NCBI RefSeq assembly: GCF_910591885.1
Contig: NW_025963593.1
Coordinates: 395,691-459,690 of the forward strand
DNA length: 64,000 nucleotides
Direction: 5' to 3'
DNA from: Bombus terrestris
Taxonomy: Eukaryota > Arthropoda > Insecta > Hymenoptera > Apidae
The translations under genes were made by a program, and so were the position numbers. Positions 12,011 to 25,800 of the stretch are shown here, in pieces (position 1 is the stretch's first letter; each line of letters begins with the position of its first letter). The notes under the pieces are model-generated. The model had not been told where the DNA came from. It made no database searches and saw only the letters and a list, made by a program, of their open reading frames with translations.

Positions 12011-12330
12011 GGACACCGTGGGACAACGTGGGACAACGTGGGACAACGTGGGACAACGTGGGACAACGTGGGACAACGTGGGACAACGTGGGACAACGTG
12101 GGACAACGTGGGACAACGTGGGACAACGTGGGACAACGTGGGACAACGTGGGACAACGTGGGACAACGTGGGACAACGTGGGACATCGTGGGACAACGTG
12201 GGACAACGTGGGACAACGTGGGACAACGTGGGACATCGTTGGACACCGTTGGACACCGTGGGACAACGTGGGACAACGTGGGACAACGTGGGACAACGTG
12301 GGACAACGTGGGACAACGTGGGACAACGTG

Positions 12331-12460
12331 GGACAACGCGGGACAACGTGGGACAACGTGGGACACCGTTGGACACCGTTGGACATCGTTGGACACCGTT
12401 GGACATCGTGGGACACCGTTGGACATCGTTGGACATCGTTGGACACCGTTGGACATCGTC
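12331..12460. repeat. GGACAACGCG-GGACATCGTC module, outlying copy
   Basis: The markers lie at 12331 and 12451 with the standard 120-bp spacing. One unit differs (ACC-T at 12391 where the other copies have ATC-T). It lies about 4 kb from the nearest relative and brings a block of ATC-T units into an otherwise AAC-G-rich stretch. Confidence 0.8.
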
Positions 12461-14580
12461 GGACACCGTTGGACATCGTTGGACATCGTTGGACATCGTG
12501 GGACACCGTTGGACATCGTTGGACATCGTTGGACACCGTTGGACATCGTTGGACATCGTTGGACATCGTTGGACACCGTTGGACACCGTTGGACACCGTT
12601 GGACATCGTTGGACACCGTGGGACAACGTGGGACAACGTGGGACAACGTGGGAAACCATGGAACAACGTGGGACAACGTGGGACAACGTGGGACAACGTG
12701 GGACAACGTGGGACACCGTTGGACATCGTTGGACAACGTGGGACAACGTGGGACAACGTGGGACAACGTGGGACAACGTGGGACAACGTGGGACACCGTT
12801 GGACACCGTGGGACACCGTTGGACACCGTTGGACATCGTTGGACACCGTGGGACAACGTGGGACAACGTGGGACAACGTGGGACAACGTGGGACAACGTG
12901 GGACAACGTGGGACATCGTGCGACAACGTGGGACAACGTGGGACAACGTGGGACAACGTGGGACAACGTGGGACACCGTTGGACAACGTGGGACACCGTT
13001 GGACATCGTTGGACACCGTGGGACAACGTGGGACAACGTGGGACAACGTGGGACAACGTGGGACAACGTGGGACAACGTGGGACAACGTGGGACAACGTG
13101 GGACAACGTGGGACAACGCGGGACAACGTGGGACAACGTGGGACACCGTTGGACACCGTGGGACACCGTTGGACACCGTTGGACATCGTTGGACACCGTG
13201 GGACAACGTGGGACAACGTGGGACAACGTGGGACAACGTGGGACAACGTGGGACATCGTGGGACAACGTGGGACAACGTGGGACAACGTGGGACAACGTG
13301 GGACATCGTGGGACAACGTGGGACAACGTGGGACAACGTGGGACAACGTGGGACACCGTTGGACAACGTGGGACATCGTTGGACACCGTTGGACAACGTG
13401 GGACAACGTGGGACAACGTGGGACAACGTGGGACAACGTGGGACAACGTGGGACAACGTGGGACAACGCGGGACAACGTGGTACAACGTGGGACACCGTT
13501 GGACACCGTGGGACACCGTTGGACACCGTTGGACATCGTTGGACACCGTGGGACAACGTGGGACAACGTGGGACACCGTTGGACAACGTGGGACATCGTT
13601 GGACACCGTTGGACACCGTGGGACAACGTGGGACAACGTGGGACAACGTGGGACAACGTGGGACAACGTGGGACAACGTGGGACAACGCGGGACAACGTG
13701 GTACAACGTGGGACACCGTTGGACACCGTTGGACAACGTGGGACACCGTTGGACATCGTTGGACACCGTGGGACAACGTGGGACAACGTGGGACACCGTT
13801 GGACACCGTGGGACACCGTTGGACACCGTTGGACATCGTTGGACATCGTTGGACATCGTGGGACACCGTTGGACATCGTTGGACATCGTTGGACACCGTG
13901 GGACAACGTGGGACAACGTGGGACAACGTGGGACAACGTGGGACAACGTGGGACAACGTGGGACAACGTGGGACAACGTGGGACAACGTGGGACAACGTG
14001 GGACACCGTTGGACATCGTTGGACAACGTGGGACAACGTGGGACAACGTGGGACAACGTGGGACAACGTGGGACAACGTGGGACACCGTTGGACACCGTG
14101 GGACACCGTTGGACACCGTTGGACATCGTTGGACATCGTTGGACATCGTGGGACACCGTTGGACATCGCTGGACACCGTTGGACATCGTTGGACACCGTG
14201 GGACAACGTGGGACAACGTGGGACAACGTGGGATAACGTGGGACAACGTGGGACAACGTGGGGCAACGTGGGACAACGTGGTACATCGTGGGACAACGTG
14301 GGACAACGTGGGACAACGTGGGACAACGTGGGACAACGTGGGACAACGTGGGACAACGTGGGGCAACGTGGGACAACGTGGGACATCGTGGGACAACGTG
14401 GGACAACGTGGGACATCGTGGGACAACGTGGGACAACGTGGGACAACGTGGGACAACGTGGGACAACGTGGGACAACGTGGGACAACGTGGGACAACGTG
14501 GGACACCGTTGGACATCGTTGGACAACGTGGGACAACGTGGGACAACGTGGGACAACGTGGGACAACGTGGGACAACGTG

Positions 14581-14710
14581 GGAAACCATGGAACAACGTG
14601 GGACAACGTGGGACACCGTTGGACATCGTTGGACATCGTTGGACACCATGGGACAACGTGGGACAACGTGGGAAAACGTGGGACAACGTGGGACACCGTT
14701 GGACATCGCT
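14581..14710. repeat. CATGG + GGAAAACGTG + GGACATCGCT module (first copy)
   Basis: The CATGG composite at 14581 is followed 90 bp later by GGAAAACGTG (14671) and 30 bp after that by GGACATCGCT (14701). The same 90 + 30 spacing recurs with CATGG starts at 15271, 16621, 30061, 32411, 33172, 47992, 48902, 49542, 52652, 53292, 55262, 57642 and 60852. The right half without the CATGG at 90 bp also occurs, for example at 25551/25581 and 29541/29571. Confidence 0.85.
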
Positions 14711-15000
14711 GGACACCGTTGGACACCGTTGGACACCGCGGGACAACGTGGGACAACGTGGGACAACGTGGGACAACGTGGGACAACGTGGGACAACGCG
14801 GGACAACGTGGTACAACGTGGGACACCGTTGGACACCGTGGGACACCGTTGGACACCGTTGGACATCGTTGGACACCGTGGGACAACGTGGGACAACGTG
14901 GGACATCGTTGGACACCGTTGGACACCGTGGGACTACGTGGGACAACGTGGGACAACTTGGGACAACGTGGGACAACGTGGGACAACGTGGGACAACGTG

Positions 15001-15880
15001 GGACACCGTTGGACTACGTGGGACACCGTTGGACATCGCTGGACACCGTGGGACAACGTGGGACAACGTGGGACCACGTGGGACAACGTGGGACAACGTG
15101 GGACAACGTGGGACAACGTGGGACATGGTGGGACAACGTGGGACAACGTGGGACAACGTGGGACAACGTGGGACAACGTGGGACACCGTTGGACACCGTT
15201 GGACACCGTTGGACACCGTTGGACATCGTTGGACACCGTGGGACAACGTGGGACAACGTGGGACAACGTGGGAAACCATGGAACAACGTGGGACAACGTG
15301 GGATACCGTTGGACATCGTTGGACATCGTTGGACACCGTGGGACAACGTGGGACAACGTGGGAAAACGTGGGACAACGTGGGACACCGTTGGACATCGCT
15401 GGACACCGTTGGACACCGTTGGACACCGTGGGACAACGTGGGACAACGTGGGACAACGTGGGACAACGTGGGACAACGTGGGACAACGTGGGACAACGCG
15501 GGACAACGTGGGACAACGTGGGACACCGTTGGACACCGTGGGACACCGTTGGACACCGTTGGACATCGTTGGACACCGTGGGACAACGTGGGACAACGTG
15601 GGACATCGTTGGACACCGTTGGACACCGTGGGACAACGTGGGACAACGTGGGACAACTTGGGACAACGTGGGACAACGTGGGACAACGTGGGACATCGTG
15701 GGACAACGTGGGACAACGTGGGACAACGTGGGACAACGTGGGACACCGTTGGACAACGTGGGACACCGTTGGACATCGTTGGACACCGTGGGACAACGTG
15801 GGACAACGTGGGACAACGTGGGAAACCGTTGGACACCGTTGGACATCGTTGGACATCGTTGGACATCGTGGGACACCGTT
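15001..15880. repeat. 880-bp block, copy A (1350 bp from copy B)
   Basis: Rare units and their partners in copy B: GGACTACGTG 15011/16361, GGACATGGTG 15121/16471, CATGG 15271/16621, GGAAAACGTG 15361/16711, GGACAACGCG 15491/16841, GGACAACTTG 15651/17001, GGAAACCGTT 15821/17171. All are exactly 1350 bp apart. Private differences include GGATACCGTT at 15301. Confidence 0.9.
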
Positions 15881-16350
15881 GGACATCGTTGGACATCGTT
15901 GGACACCGTGGGACAACGTGGGACAACGTGGGACAACGTGGGACAACGTGGGACAACGTGGGACAACGTGGGACAACGTGGGACAACGTGGGACACCGTT
16001 GGACATCGTTGGACACCGTGGGACAACGTGGGACAACGTGGGACAACGTGGGACACCGTTGGACACCGTTGGACATCGTTGGACACCGTTGGACACCGTG
16101 GGACAACGTGGGACAACGTGGGACAACGTGGGACAACGTGGGACAACGTGGGACAACGTGGGACAACGTGGGACAACGTGGGACAACGTGGGACAACGTG
16201 GGACAACGTGGGACAACGTGGGACAACGTGGGACACCGTTGGACACCGTGGGACAACGTGGGACAACGTGGGACAACGTGGGACAACGTGGGACAACGTG
16301 GGACAACGTGGGACAACGTGGGACAACGTGGGACAACGTGGGACAACGTG

Positions 16351-17230
16351 GGACACCGTTGGACTACGTGGGACACCGTTGGACATCGCTGGACACCGTG
16401 GGACAACGTGGGACAACGTGGGACCACGTGGGACAACGTGGGACAACGTGGGACAACGTGGGACAACGTGGGACATGGTGGGACAACGTGGGACAACGTG
16501 AGACAACGTGGGACAACGTGGGACAACGTGGGACACCGTTGGACACCGTTGGACACCGTTGGACACCGTTGGACATCGTTGGACACCGTGGGACAACGTG
16601 GGACAACGTGGGACAACGTGGGAAACCATGGAACAACGTGGGACAACGTGGGACACCGTTGGACATCGTTGGACATCGTTGGACACCGTGGGACAACGTG
16701 GGACAACGTGGGAAAACGTGGGACAACGTGGGACACCGTTGGACATCGCTGGACACCGTTGGACACCGTTGGACACCGTGGGACAACGTGGGACAACGTG
16801 GGACAACGTGGGACAACGTGGGACAACGTGGGACAACGTGGGACAACGCGGGACAACGTGGTACAACGTGGGACACCGTTGGACACCGTGGGACACCGTT
16901 GGACACCGTTGGACATCGTTGGACACCGTGGGACAACGTGGGACAACGTGGGACATCGTTGGACACCGTTGGACACCGTGGGACAACGTGGGACAACGTG
17001 GGACAACTTGGGACAACGTGGGACAACGTGGGACAACGTGGGACATCGTGGGACAACGTGGGACAACGTGGGACAACGTGGGACAACGTGGGACACCGTT
17101 GGACAACGTGGGACACCGTTGGACATCGTTGGACACCGTGGGACAACGTGGGACAACGTGGGACAACGTGGGAAACCGTTGGACACCGTTGGACATCGTT
17201 GGACATCGTTGGACATCGTGGGACACCGTT
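16351..17230. repeat. 880-bp block, copy B
   Basis: This matches 15001-15880 at a constant 1350-bp offset. It carries AGACAACGTG at 16501 (a TGA on the + strand) and GTACAACGTG at 16861, which copy A lacks. The order diverges at about 17231. Confidence 0.9.
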
Positions 17231-17870
17231 GGACACCGTGGGACACCGTTGGACACCGTTGGACATCGTTGGACACCGTGGGACAACGTGGGACAACGTG
17301 GGACAACGTGGGACAACGTGGGACAACGTGGGACAACGTGGGACAACGTGGGACAACTTGGGACAACGTGGGACAACGTGGGACACCGTTGGACATCGTT
17401 GGACAACGTGGGACAACGTGGGACAACGTGGGACAACGTGGGACAACGTGGGACAACGTGGGACACCGTTGGACACCGTGGGACACCGTTGGACACCGTT
17501 GGACATCGTTGGACACCGTGGGACAACGTGGGACAACGTGGGACAACGTGGGACAACGTGGGACAACGTGGGACAACGTGGGACAACGTGGGACAACGTG
17601 GGACAACGTGGGACAACGTGGGACAACGTGGGACACCGTTGGACATCGTTGGACACCGTGGGACAACGTGGGACAACGTGGGACAACGTGGGACACCGTT
17701 GGACACCGTTGGACATCGTTGGACACCGTTGGACACCGTGGGACAACGTGGGACAACGTGGGACAACGTGGGACAACGTGGGACAACGTGGGACAACGTG
17801 GGACAACGTGGGACAACGTGGGACAACGTGGGACAACGTGGGACAACGTGGGACAACGTGGGACAACGTG

Positions 17871-19250
17871 GGACACCGTTGGACAACGTGGGACACCGTT
17901 GGACATCGTTGGACACCGTGGGACAACGTGGGAAAACGTGGGACAACGTGGGAAACCGTTGGACACCGTTGGACATCGTTGGACATCGTTGGACATCGTG
18001 GGACACCGTTGGACATCGTTGGACATCGTTGGACACCGTGGGACAACGTGGGACAACGTGGGACAACGTGGGACAACGTGGGACAACGTGGGACAACGTG
18101 GGACAACGTGGGACAACGTGGGACAACGTGGGACACCGTTGGACATCGTTGGACACCGTGGGACAACGTGGGACAACGTGGGACAACGTGGGACACCGTT
18201 GGACACCGTTGGACATCGTTGGACACCGTTGGACACCGTGGGACAACGTGGGACAACGTGGGACAACGTGGGACAACGTGGGACACCGTTGGACACCGTG
18301 GGACAACGTGGGACAACGTGGGACACCGTTGGACTACGTGGGACACCGTTGGACATCGCTGGACACCGTGGGACAACATGGGACAACGTGGGACCACGTG
18401 GGACAACGTGGGACAACGTGGGACAACGTGGGACAACGTGGGACATGGTGGGACAACGTGGGACAACGTGGGACAACGTGGGACAACGTGGGACAACGTG
18501 GGACAACGTGGGACAACGTGGGACACCGTTGGACAACGTGGGACACCGTTGGACATCGTTGGACACCGTGGGACAACGTGGGAAAACGTGGGACAACGTG
18601 GGAAACCGTTGGACACCGTTGGACATCGTTGGACATCGTTGGACATCGTGGGACACCGTTGGACATCGTTGGACATCGTTGGACACCGTGGGACAACGTG
18701 GGACAACGTGGGACAACGTGGGACAACGTGGGACAACGTGGGACAACGTGGGACAACGTGGGACAACGTGGGACAACGTGGGACACCGTTGGACATCGTT
18801 GGACACCGTGGGACAACGTGGGACAACGTGGGACAACGTGGGACACCGTTGGACACCGTTGGACATCGTTGGACACCGTTGGACACCGTGGGACAACGTG
18901 GGACAACGTGGGACAACGTGGGACAACGTGGGACACCGTTGGACACCGTGGGACAACGTGGGACAACGTGGGACAACGTGGGACAACGTGGGACAACGTG
19001 GGACAACGTGGGACAACGTGGGACAACGTGGGACAACGTGGGACAACGTGGGACACCGTTGGACTACGTGGGACACCGTTGGACATCGCTGGACACCGTG
19101 GGACAACATGGGACAACGTGGGACCACGTGGGACAACGTGGGACAACGTGGGACAACGTGGGACAACGTGGGACATGGTGGGACAACGTGGGACAACGTG
19201 GGACAACGTGGGACAACGTGGGACAACGTGGGACACCGTTGGACACCGTT
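17871..19250. repeat. 650-bp tandem duplication with an AAC-G run expanded from 2 to 10 units
   Basis: Copy A begins at 17871 and copy B at 18521. Markers GGAAAACGTG (17931/18581) and GGAAACCGTT (17951/18601) are 650 bp apart. The AAC-G run before GGACTACGTG is two units at 18301 but ten at 18951. After it the offset is 730 bp: GGACTACGTG 18331/19061, GGACAACATG 18371/19101, GGACATGGTG 18441/19171. The shared GGACAACATG, absent from the related 15001 and 16351 blocks, shows that these two copies are the closest pair. Confidence 0.9.
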
Positions 19251-20590
19251 GGACACCGTTGGACACCGTTGGACATCGTTGGACACCGTGGGACAACGTG
19301 GGACAACGTGGGACAACGTGGGACACCGTTGGACACCGTTGGACACCGTTGGACACCGTTGGACATCGTTGGACACCGTGGGACAACGTGGGACATCGTG
19401 GGACAACGTGGGACAACGTGGGACAACGTGGGACAACGTGGGACACCGTTGGACAACGTGGGACACCGTTGGACATCGTTGGACACCGTAGGACAACGCG
19501 GGACAACGTGGGACATCGTGGGACACCGTTGGACACCGTTGGACACCGTTGGACACCGTGGGACAACGTGGGACAACGTGGGACAACGTGGGACAACGTG
19601 GGACAACGTGGGACAACGTGGGACAACGCGGGACAACGTGGTACAACGTGGGACACCGTTGGACACCGTGGGACACCGTTGGACACCGTTGGACATCGTT
19701 GGACACCGTGGGACAACGTGGGACAACGTGGGACATCGTTGGACACCGTTGGACACCGTGGGACAACGTGGGACAACGTGGGACAACTTGGGACAACGTG
19801 GGACAACGTGGGACAACGTGGGACATCGTGGGACAACGTGGGACAACGTGGGACAACGTGGGACAACGTGGGACACCGTTGGACAACGTGGGACACCGTT
19901 GGACATCGTTGGACACCGTGGGACAACGTGGGACAACGTGGGACAACGTGGGAAACCGTTGGACAACGTGGGACAACGTGGGACAACGTGGGACAACGTG
20001 GGACAACGTGGAACAACTTGGGACAACGTGGGACAACGTGGGACAACGTGGGACATCGTGGGACAACGTGGGACAACGTGGGACAACGTGGGACAACGTG
20101 GGGCACCGTTGGACAACGTGGGACACCGTTGGACAACGTGGGACACCGTTGGACATCGTTGGACACCGTGGGACAACGCGGGACAACGTGGGACAACGTG
20201 GGACATCGTGGGACAACGTGGGACAACGTGGGACAACGTGGGACAACGTGGGACACCGTTGGACAACGTGGGACACCGTTGGACATCGTTGGACACCGTA
20301 GGACAACGCGGGACAACGTGGGACATCGTGGGACACCGTTGGACACCGTTGGACATCGTTGGACATCGTTGGACATCGTGGGACACCGTTGGACATCGTT
20401 GGACATCGTTGGACACCGTGGGACAACGTGGGACAACGTGGGACAACGTGGGACAACGTGGGACAACGTGGGACACCGTTGGACAACGTGGGACACCGTT
20501 GGACATCGTTGGACACCGTGGGACACCGTTGGACACCGTTGGACATCGTTGGACACCGTGGGACAACGTGGGACAACGTGGGACAACGTG

Positions 20591-21690
20591 GGAAACCATG
20601 GAACAACGTGGGACAACGTGGGACACCGTTGGACATCGTTGGACAACGTGGGACAACGTGGGACAACGTGGGACAACGTGGGACAACGTGGGACAACGTG
20701 GGACAACGTGGGACACCGTTGGACATCGTTGGACACCGTGGGACAACGCGGGACAACGTGGGACAACGTGGGACACCGTTGGACACCGTTGGACATCGTT
20801 GGACATCGTTGGACATCGTGGGACACCGTTGGACATCGTTGGACATCGTTGGACACCGTGGGACAACGTGGGACAACGTGGGACAACGTGGGACAACGTG
20901 GGACAACGTGGGACAACGTGGGACAACGTGGGACAACGTGGGACAACGTGGGACAACGTGGGACGACGTGGGACAACGTGGGACACCGTTGGACATCGTT
21001 GGACACCGTGGGACAACGTGGGACAACGTGGGACAACGTGGGACACCGTTGGACAACGTGGGACAACGTGGGACAACGTGGGACAACGTGGGACAACGTG
21101 GGACAACGTGGGACAACGTGGGACAACGTGGGACAACGTGGGAAACCATGGAACAACGTGGGACAACGTGGGACACCGTTGGACATCGTTGGACAACGTG
21201 GGACAACGTGGGACAACGTGGGACAACGTGGGACAACGTGGGACAACGTGGGACAACGTGGGACACCGTTGGACATCGTTGGACACCGTGGGACAACGCG
21301 GGACAACGTGGGACAACGTGGGACACCGTTGGACACCGTTGGACATCGTTGGACATCGTTGGACATCGTGGGACACCGTTGGACATCGTTGGACATCGTT
21401 GGACACCGTGGGACAACGTGGGACAACGTGGGACAACGTGGGACAACGTGGGACAACGTGGGACAACGTGGGACAACGTGGGACAACGTGGGACAACGTG
21501 GGACAACGTGGGACGACGTGGGACAACGTGGGACACCGTTGGACATCGTTGGACAACGTGGGACAACGTGGGACAACGTGGGACAACGTGGGACAACGTG
21601 GGACAACGTGGGACACCGTTGGACACCGTGGGACACCGTTGGACACCGTTGGACATCGTTGGACACCGTGGGACAACGTGGGACAACGTG
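20591..21690. repeat. 550-bp tandem duplication
   Basis: CATGG (20591/21141), GGACAACGCG (20741/21291) and GGACGACGTG (20961/21511) are each 550 bp apart. These two copies belong to a six-copy, 400-bp module in which CATGG and GGACGACGTG are always 370 bp apart: 20591, 21141, 23661, 24531, 26631 and 28511. GGACAACGCG lies 150 bp after CATGG in four copies and 170 bp after it in the copies at 23661 and 24531. Confidence 0.9.
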
Positions 21691-22390
21691 GGACAACGTG
21701 GGACAACGTGGGACAACGTGGGACAACGTGGGACAACGTGGGACAACGTGGGACATCGTGGGACAACGTGGGACAACGTGGGACAACGTGGGACAACGTG
21801 GGACAACGTGGGACACCGTTGGACAACGTGGGACACCGTTGGACATCGTTGGACACCGTGGGACAACGTGGGACAACGTGGGACAACGTGGGACACCGTT
21901 GGACACCGTTGGACATCGTTGGACATCGTTGGACATCGTGGGACACCGTTGGACATCGCTGGACACCGTTGGACATCGTTGGACACCGTGGGACAACGTG
22001 GGACAACGTGGGACAACGTGGGACAACGTGGGACAACGTGGGACAACGTGGGACAACGTGGGACAACGTGGGGCAACGTGGGACAACGTGGGACATCGTG
22101 GGGCAACGTGGGACACCGTTGGACATCGTTGGACACCGTGGGACAACGTGGGACAACGTGGGACAACGTGGGGCACCGTTGGACACCGTTGGACATCGTT
22201 GGACATCGTTGGACACCGTGGGACAACGTGGGACAACGTGGGACAACGTCGGACACCGTTGGACACCGTTGGACATCGTTGGACATCGTTGGACACCGTG
22301 GGACAACGTGGGACAACGTGGGACAACGTGGGACAACGTGGGACAACGTGGGACAACGTGGGACAACGTGGGACAACGTGGGACAACGTG

Positions 22391-24060
22391 GGACACCGTT
22401 GGACATCGTTGGACACCGTGGGACAACGTGGGACAACGTGGGACAACGTGGGACATCGTTGGACACCGTTGGACACCGTTGGACACCGTTGGACACCGTT
22501 GGACATCGGTGGACATCGTGGGACACCGTTGGACACCGTGGGACAACGTGGGACAACGTGGGACAACGTGGGACACCGTTGGACACCGTTGGACATCGTT
22601 GGACATCGTTGGACATCGTGGGACACCGTTGGACAACGTGGGACAACGTGGGACAACGTGGGACAACGTGGGACAACGTGCGACAACGTGGGACAACGTG
22701 GGACAACGTGGGACACCGTTGGACATCGTTGGACACCGTGGGACAACGTGGGACAACGTGGGACAACGTGGGACATCGTTGGACACCGTTGGACACCGTT
22801 GGACATCGTTGGACACCGTGGGACAACGTGGGACAACGTGGGACAACGTGGGACAACGTGGGACAACGTCGGACAACGTGGGACAACGTGGGACAATGTG
22901 GGACAACGTGGGACAACGTGGGACAACGTGGGACAACGTGGGACAACGTGGGACAACGTTGGACACCGTTGGACACCGTGGGACAACGTGGGACAACGTG
23001 GGACAACGTGGGACAACGTGGGACAACGTGGGACAACGTGGGACAACGTGGGACAACGTGGGACAACGTGGGACAACGTGGGACAACGTGGGACAACGTG
23101 GGACAACGTGGGACAACGTGGGACAACGTGGGACAACGTGGGACATCGTGGGACAACGTGGGACAACGTGGGACAACGTGGGACAACGTGGGACACCGTT
23201 GGACAACGTGGGACACCGTTGGACATCGTTGGACACCGTGGGACAACGTGGGACAACGTGGGACCACGTGGGACAACGTGGGACAACGTGGGACAACGTG
23301 GGACATCGTTGGACACCGTTGGACACCGTGGGACAACGTGGGACAACGTGGGACAACGTGGGACAACGTGGGACACCGTTGGACAACGTGGGACACCGTT
23401 GGACATCGTTGGACACCGTGGGACAACGTGGGACAACGTGGGACAACGTGGGACAACGTGGGACACCGTTGGACACCGTTGGACATCGTTGGACACCGTT
23501 GGACACCGTGGGACAACGTGGGACAACGTGGGACAACGTGGGACAACGTGGGACAACGTGGGACAACGTGGGACACCGTTGGACACCGTGGGACACCGTT
23601 GGACACCGTTGGACATCGTTGGATACCGTGGGACAACGTGGGACAACGTGGGACAACGTGGGAAACCATGGAACAACGTGGGACAACGTGGGACACCGTT
23701 GGACATCGTTGGACAACGTGGGACAACGTGGGACAACGTGGGACAACGTGGGACAACGTGGGACAACGTGGGACAACGTGGGACAACGTGGGACAACGTG
23801 GGACACCGTTGGACATCGTTGGACACCGTGGGACAACGCGGGACAACGTGGGACAACGTGGGACACCGTTGGACACCGTTGGACATCGTTTGACATCGTT
23901 GGACATCGTGGGACACCGTTGGACATCGTTGGACATCGTTGGACACCGTGGGACAACGTGGGACAACGTGGGACAACGTGGGACAACGTGGGACAACGTG
24001 GGACAACGTGGGACAACGTGGGACAACGTGGGACGACGTGGGACAACGTGGGACACCGTT
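22391..24060. repeat. Large duplication, left copy (offset 4.83-4.86 kb)
   Basis: Shared rare units and partners: GGACATCGGT 22501/27361, CGACAACGTG 22681/27541, GGACAACGTC 22861/27721, GGACAATGTG 22891/27751, GGACAACGTT 22951/27811, GGACCACGTG 23261/28111, GGATACCGTG 23621/28471, CATGG 23661/28511. The offset is 4860 bp, falling to 4850 after one missing AAC-G unit and locally to 4830 after two more. Confidence 0.92.
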
Positions 24061-24170
24061 GGACATCGTTGGACAACGTGGGACAACGTGGGACAACGTG
24101 GGACATCGTGGGACAACGTGGGACACCGTTGGACATCGTTGGACACCGTGGGACAACGTGGGACACCGTT
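23301..24170. repeat. 870-bp tandem duplication, copy A
   Basis: This is directly followed by copy B at 24171. Markers 870 bp apart are GGATACCGTG (23621/24491), CATGG (23661/24531), GGACAACGCG (23831/24701), TGACATCGTT (23891/24761) and GGACGACGTG (24031/24901). The few differences include ACC-G at 23581 against ACC-T at 24451. The TGACATCGTT variant is found only in these two copies. Confidence 0.92.
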
Positions 24171-25040
24171 GGACATCGTTGGACACCGTGGGACACCGTG
24201 GGACAACGTGGGACAACGTGGGACAACGTGGGACAACGTGGGACACCGTTGGACAACGTGGGACACCGTTGGACATCGTTGGACACCGTGGGACAACGTG
24301 GGACAACGTGGGACAACGTGGGACAACGTGGGACACCGTTGGACACCGTTGGACATCGTTGGACACCGTTGGACACCGTGGGACAACGTGGGACAACGTG
24401 GGACAACGTGGGACAACGTGGGACAACGTGGGACAACGTGGGACACCGTTGGACACCGTTGGACACCGTTGGACACCGTTGGACATCGTTGGATACCGTG
24501 GGACAACGTGGGACAACGTGGGACAACGTGGGAAACCATGGAACAACGTGGGACAACGTGGGACACCGTTGGACATCGTTGGACAACGTGGGACAACGTG
24601 GGACAACGTGGGACAACGTGGGACAACGTGGGACAACGTGGGACAACGTGGGACAACGTGGGACAACGTGGGACACCGTTGGACATCGTTGGACACCGTG
24701 GGACAACGCGGGACAACGTGGGACAACGTGGGACACCGTTGGACACCGTTGGACATCGTTTGACATCGTTGGACATCGTGGGACACCGTTGGACATCGTT
24801 GGACATCGTTGGACACCGTGGGACAACGTGGGACAACGTGGGACAACGTGGGACAACGTGGGACAACGTGGGACAACGTGGGACAACGTGGGACAACGTG
24901 GGACGACGTGGGACAACGTGGGACACCGTTGGACATCGTTGGACAACGTGGGACAACGTGGGACAACGTGGGACATCGTGGGACAACGTGGGACACCGTT
25001 GGACATCGTTGGACACCGTGGGACAACGTGGGACACCGTT
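24171..25040. repeat. 870-bp tandem duplication, copy B
   Basis: This repeats 23301-24170 unit by unit with very few changes. Beyond 24901 the order also matches 28881 onward at an offset of 3980-3990 bp. It therefore stands at the join between the local tandem copy and the larger duplication. Confidence 0.92.
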
Positions 25041-25800
25041 GGACATCGTTGGACACCGTGGGACAACGTGGGACAACGTGGGACAACGTGGGACAACGTG
25101 GGACAACGTGGGACAACGTGGGACATCGTGAGACAACGTGGGACAACGTGGGACAACGTGGGACAACGTGGGACAACGTGGGACACCGTTGGACAACGTG
25201 GGACACCGTTGGACATCGTTGGACACCGTGGGACAACGTGGGACAACGTGGGACAACGTGGGACACCGTTGGACACCGTTGGACACCGTTGGACATCGTT
25301 GGACACCGTGGGACAACGTGGGACAACGTGGGACAACGTGGGACAACGTGGGACAACGTGGGACAACGTGGGACATCGTTGGACACCGTTGGACACCGTG
25401 GGACAACGTGGGACAACGTGGGACAACGTGGGACATCGTGGGACAACGTGGGACAACGTGGGACAACGTGGGACAACGTGGGACATCGTTGGACACCGTT
25501 GGACACCGTGGGACAACGTGGGACAACGTGGGACAACGTGGGACAACGTGGGAAAACGTGGGACAACGTGGGACACCGTTGGACATCGCTGGACACCGTT
25601 GGACATCGTTGGACACCGTGGGACAACGTGGGACAACGTGGGACAACGTGGGACAACGTGGGACAACGTGGGACAACGTGGGACAACGTGGGACAACGTG
25701 GGACAACGTGGGACATCGTGGGACAACGTGGGACAACGTGGGACAACGTGGGACAACGTGGGACATCGTTGGACACCGCTGGACACCGTGGGACAACGTG
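24901..25800. repeat. Large duplication, continuation of left copy (offset 3.98-3.99 kb)
   Basis: GGACGACGTG (24901/28881), GGAAAACGTG (25551/29541) and GGACATCGCT (25581/29571) link this stretch to 28881-29790. The smaller offset equals about 4860 minus the 870-bp tandem copy, so the two offsets describe one duplication with an extra segment in the left copy. AGACAACGTG at 25131 is private. Confidence 0.88.

Noticed and set aside
9368..14236. A + strand frame beginning at a true ATG (CATGG composite) and open for about 1,600 codons
   Set aside because: The ATG is one of about 59 identical composites and the downstream frame is the same stop-free repeat. There is no promoter or end signal, so it is not supported as a gene.
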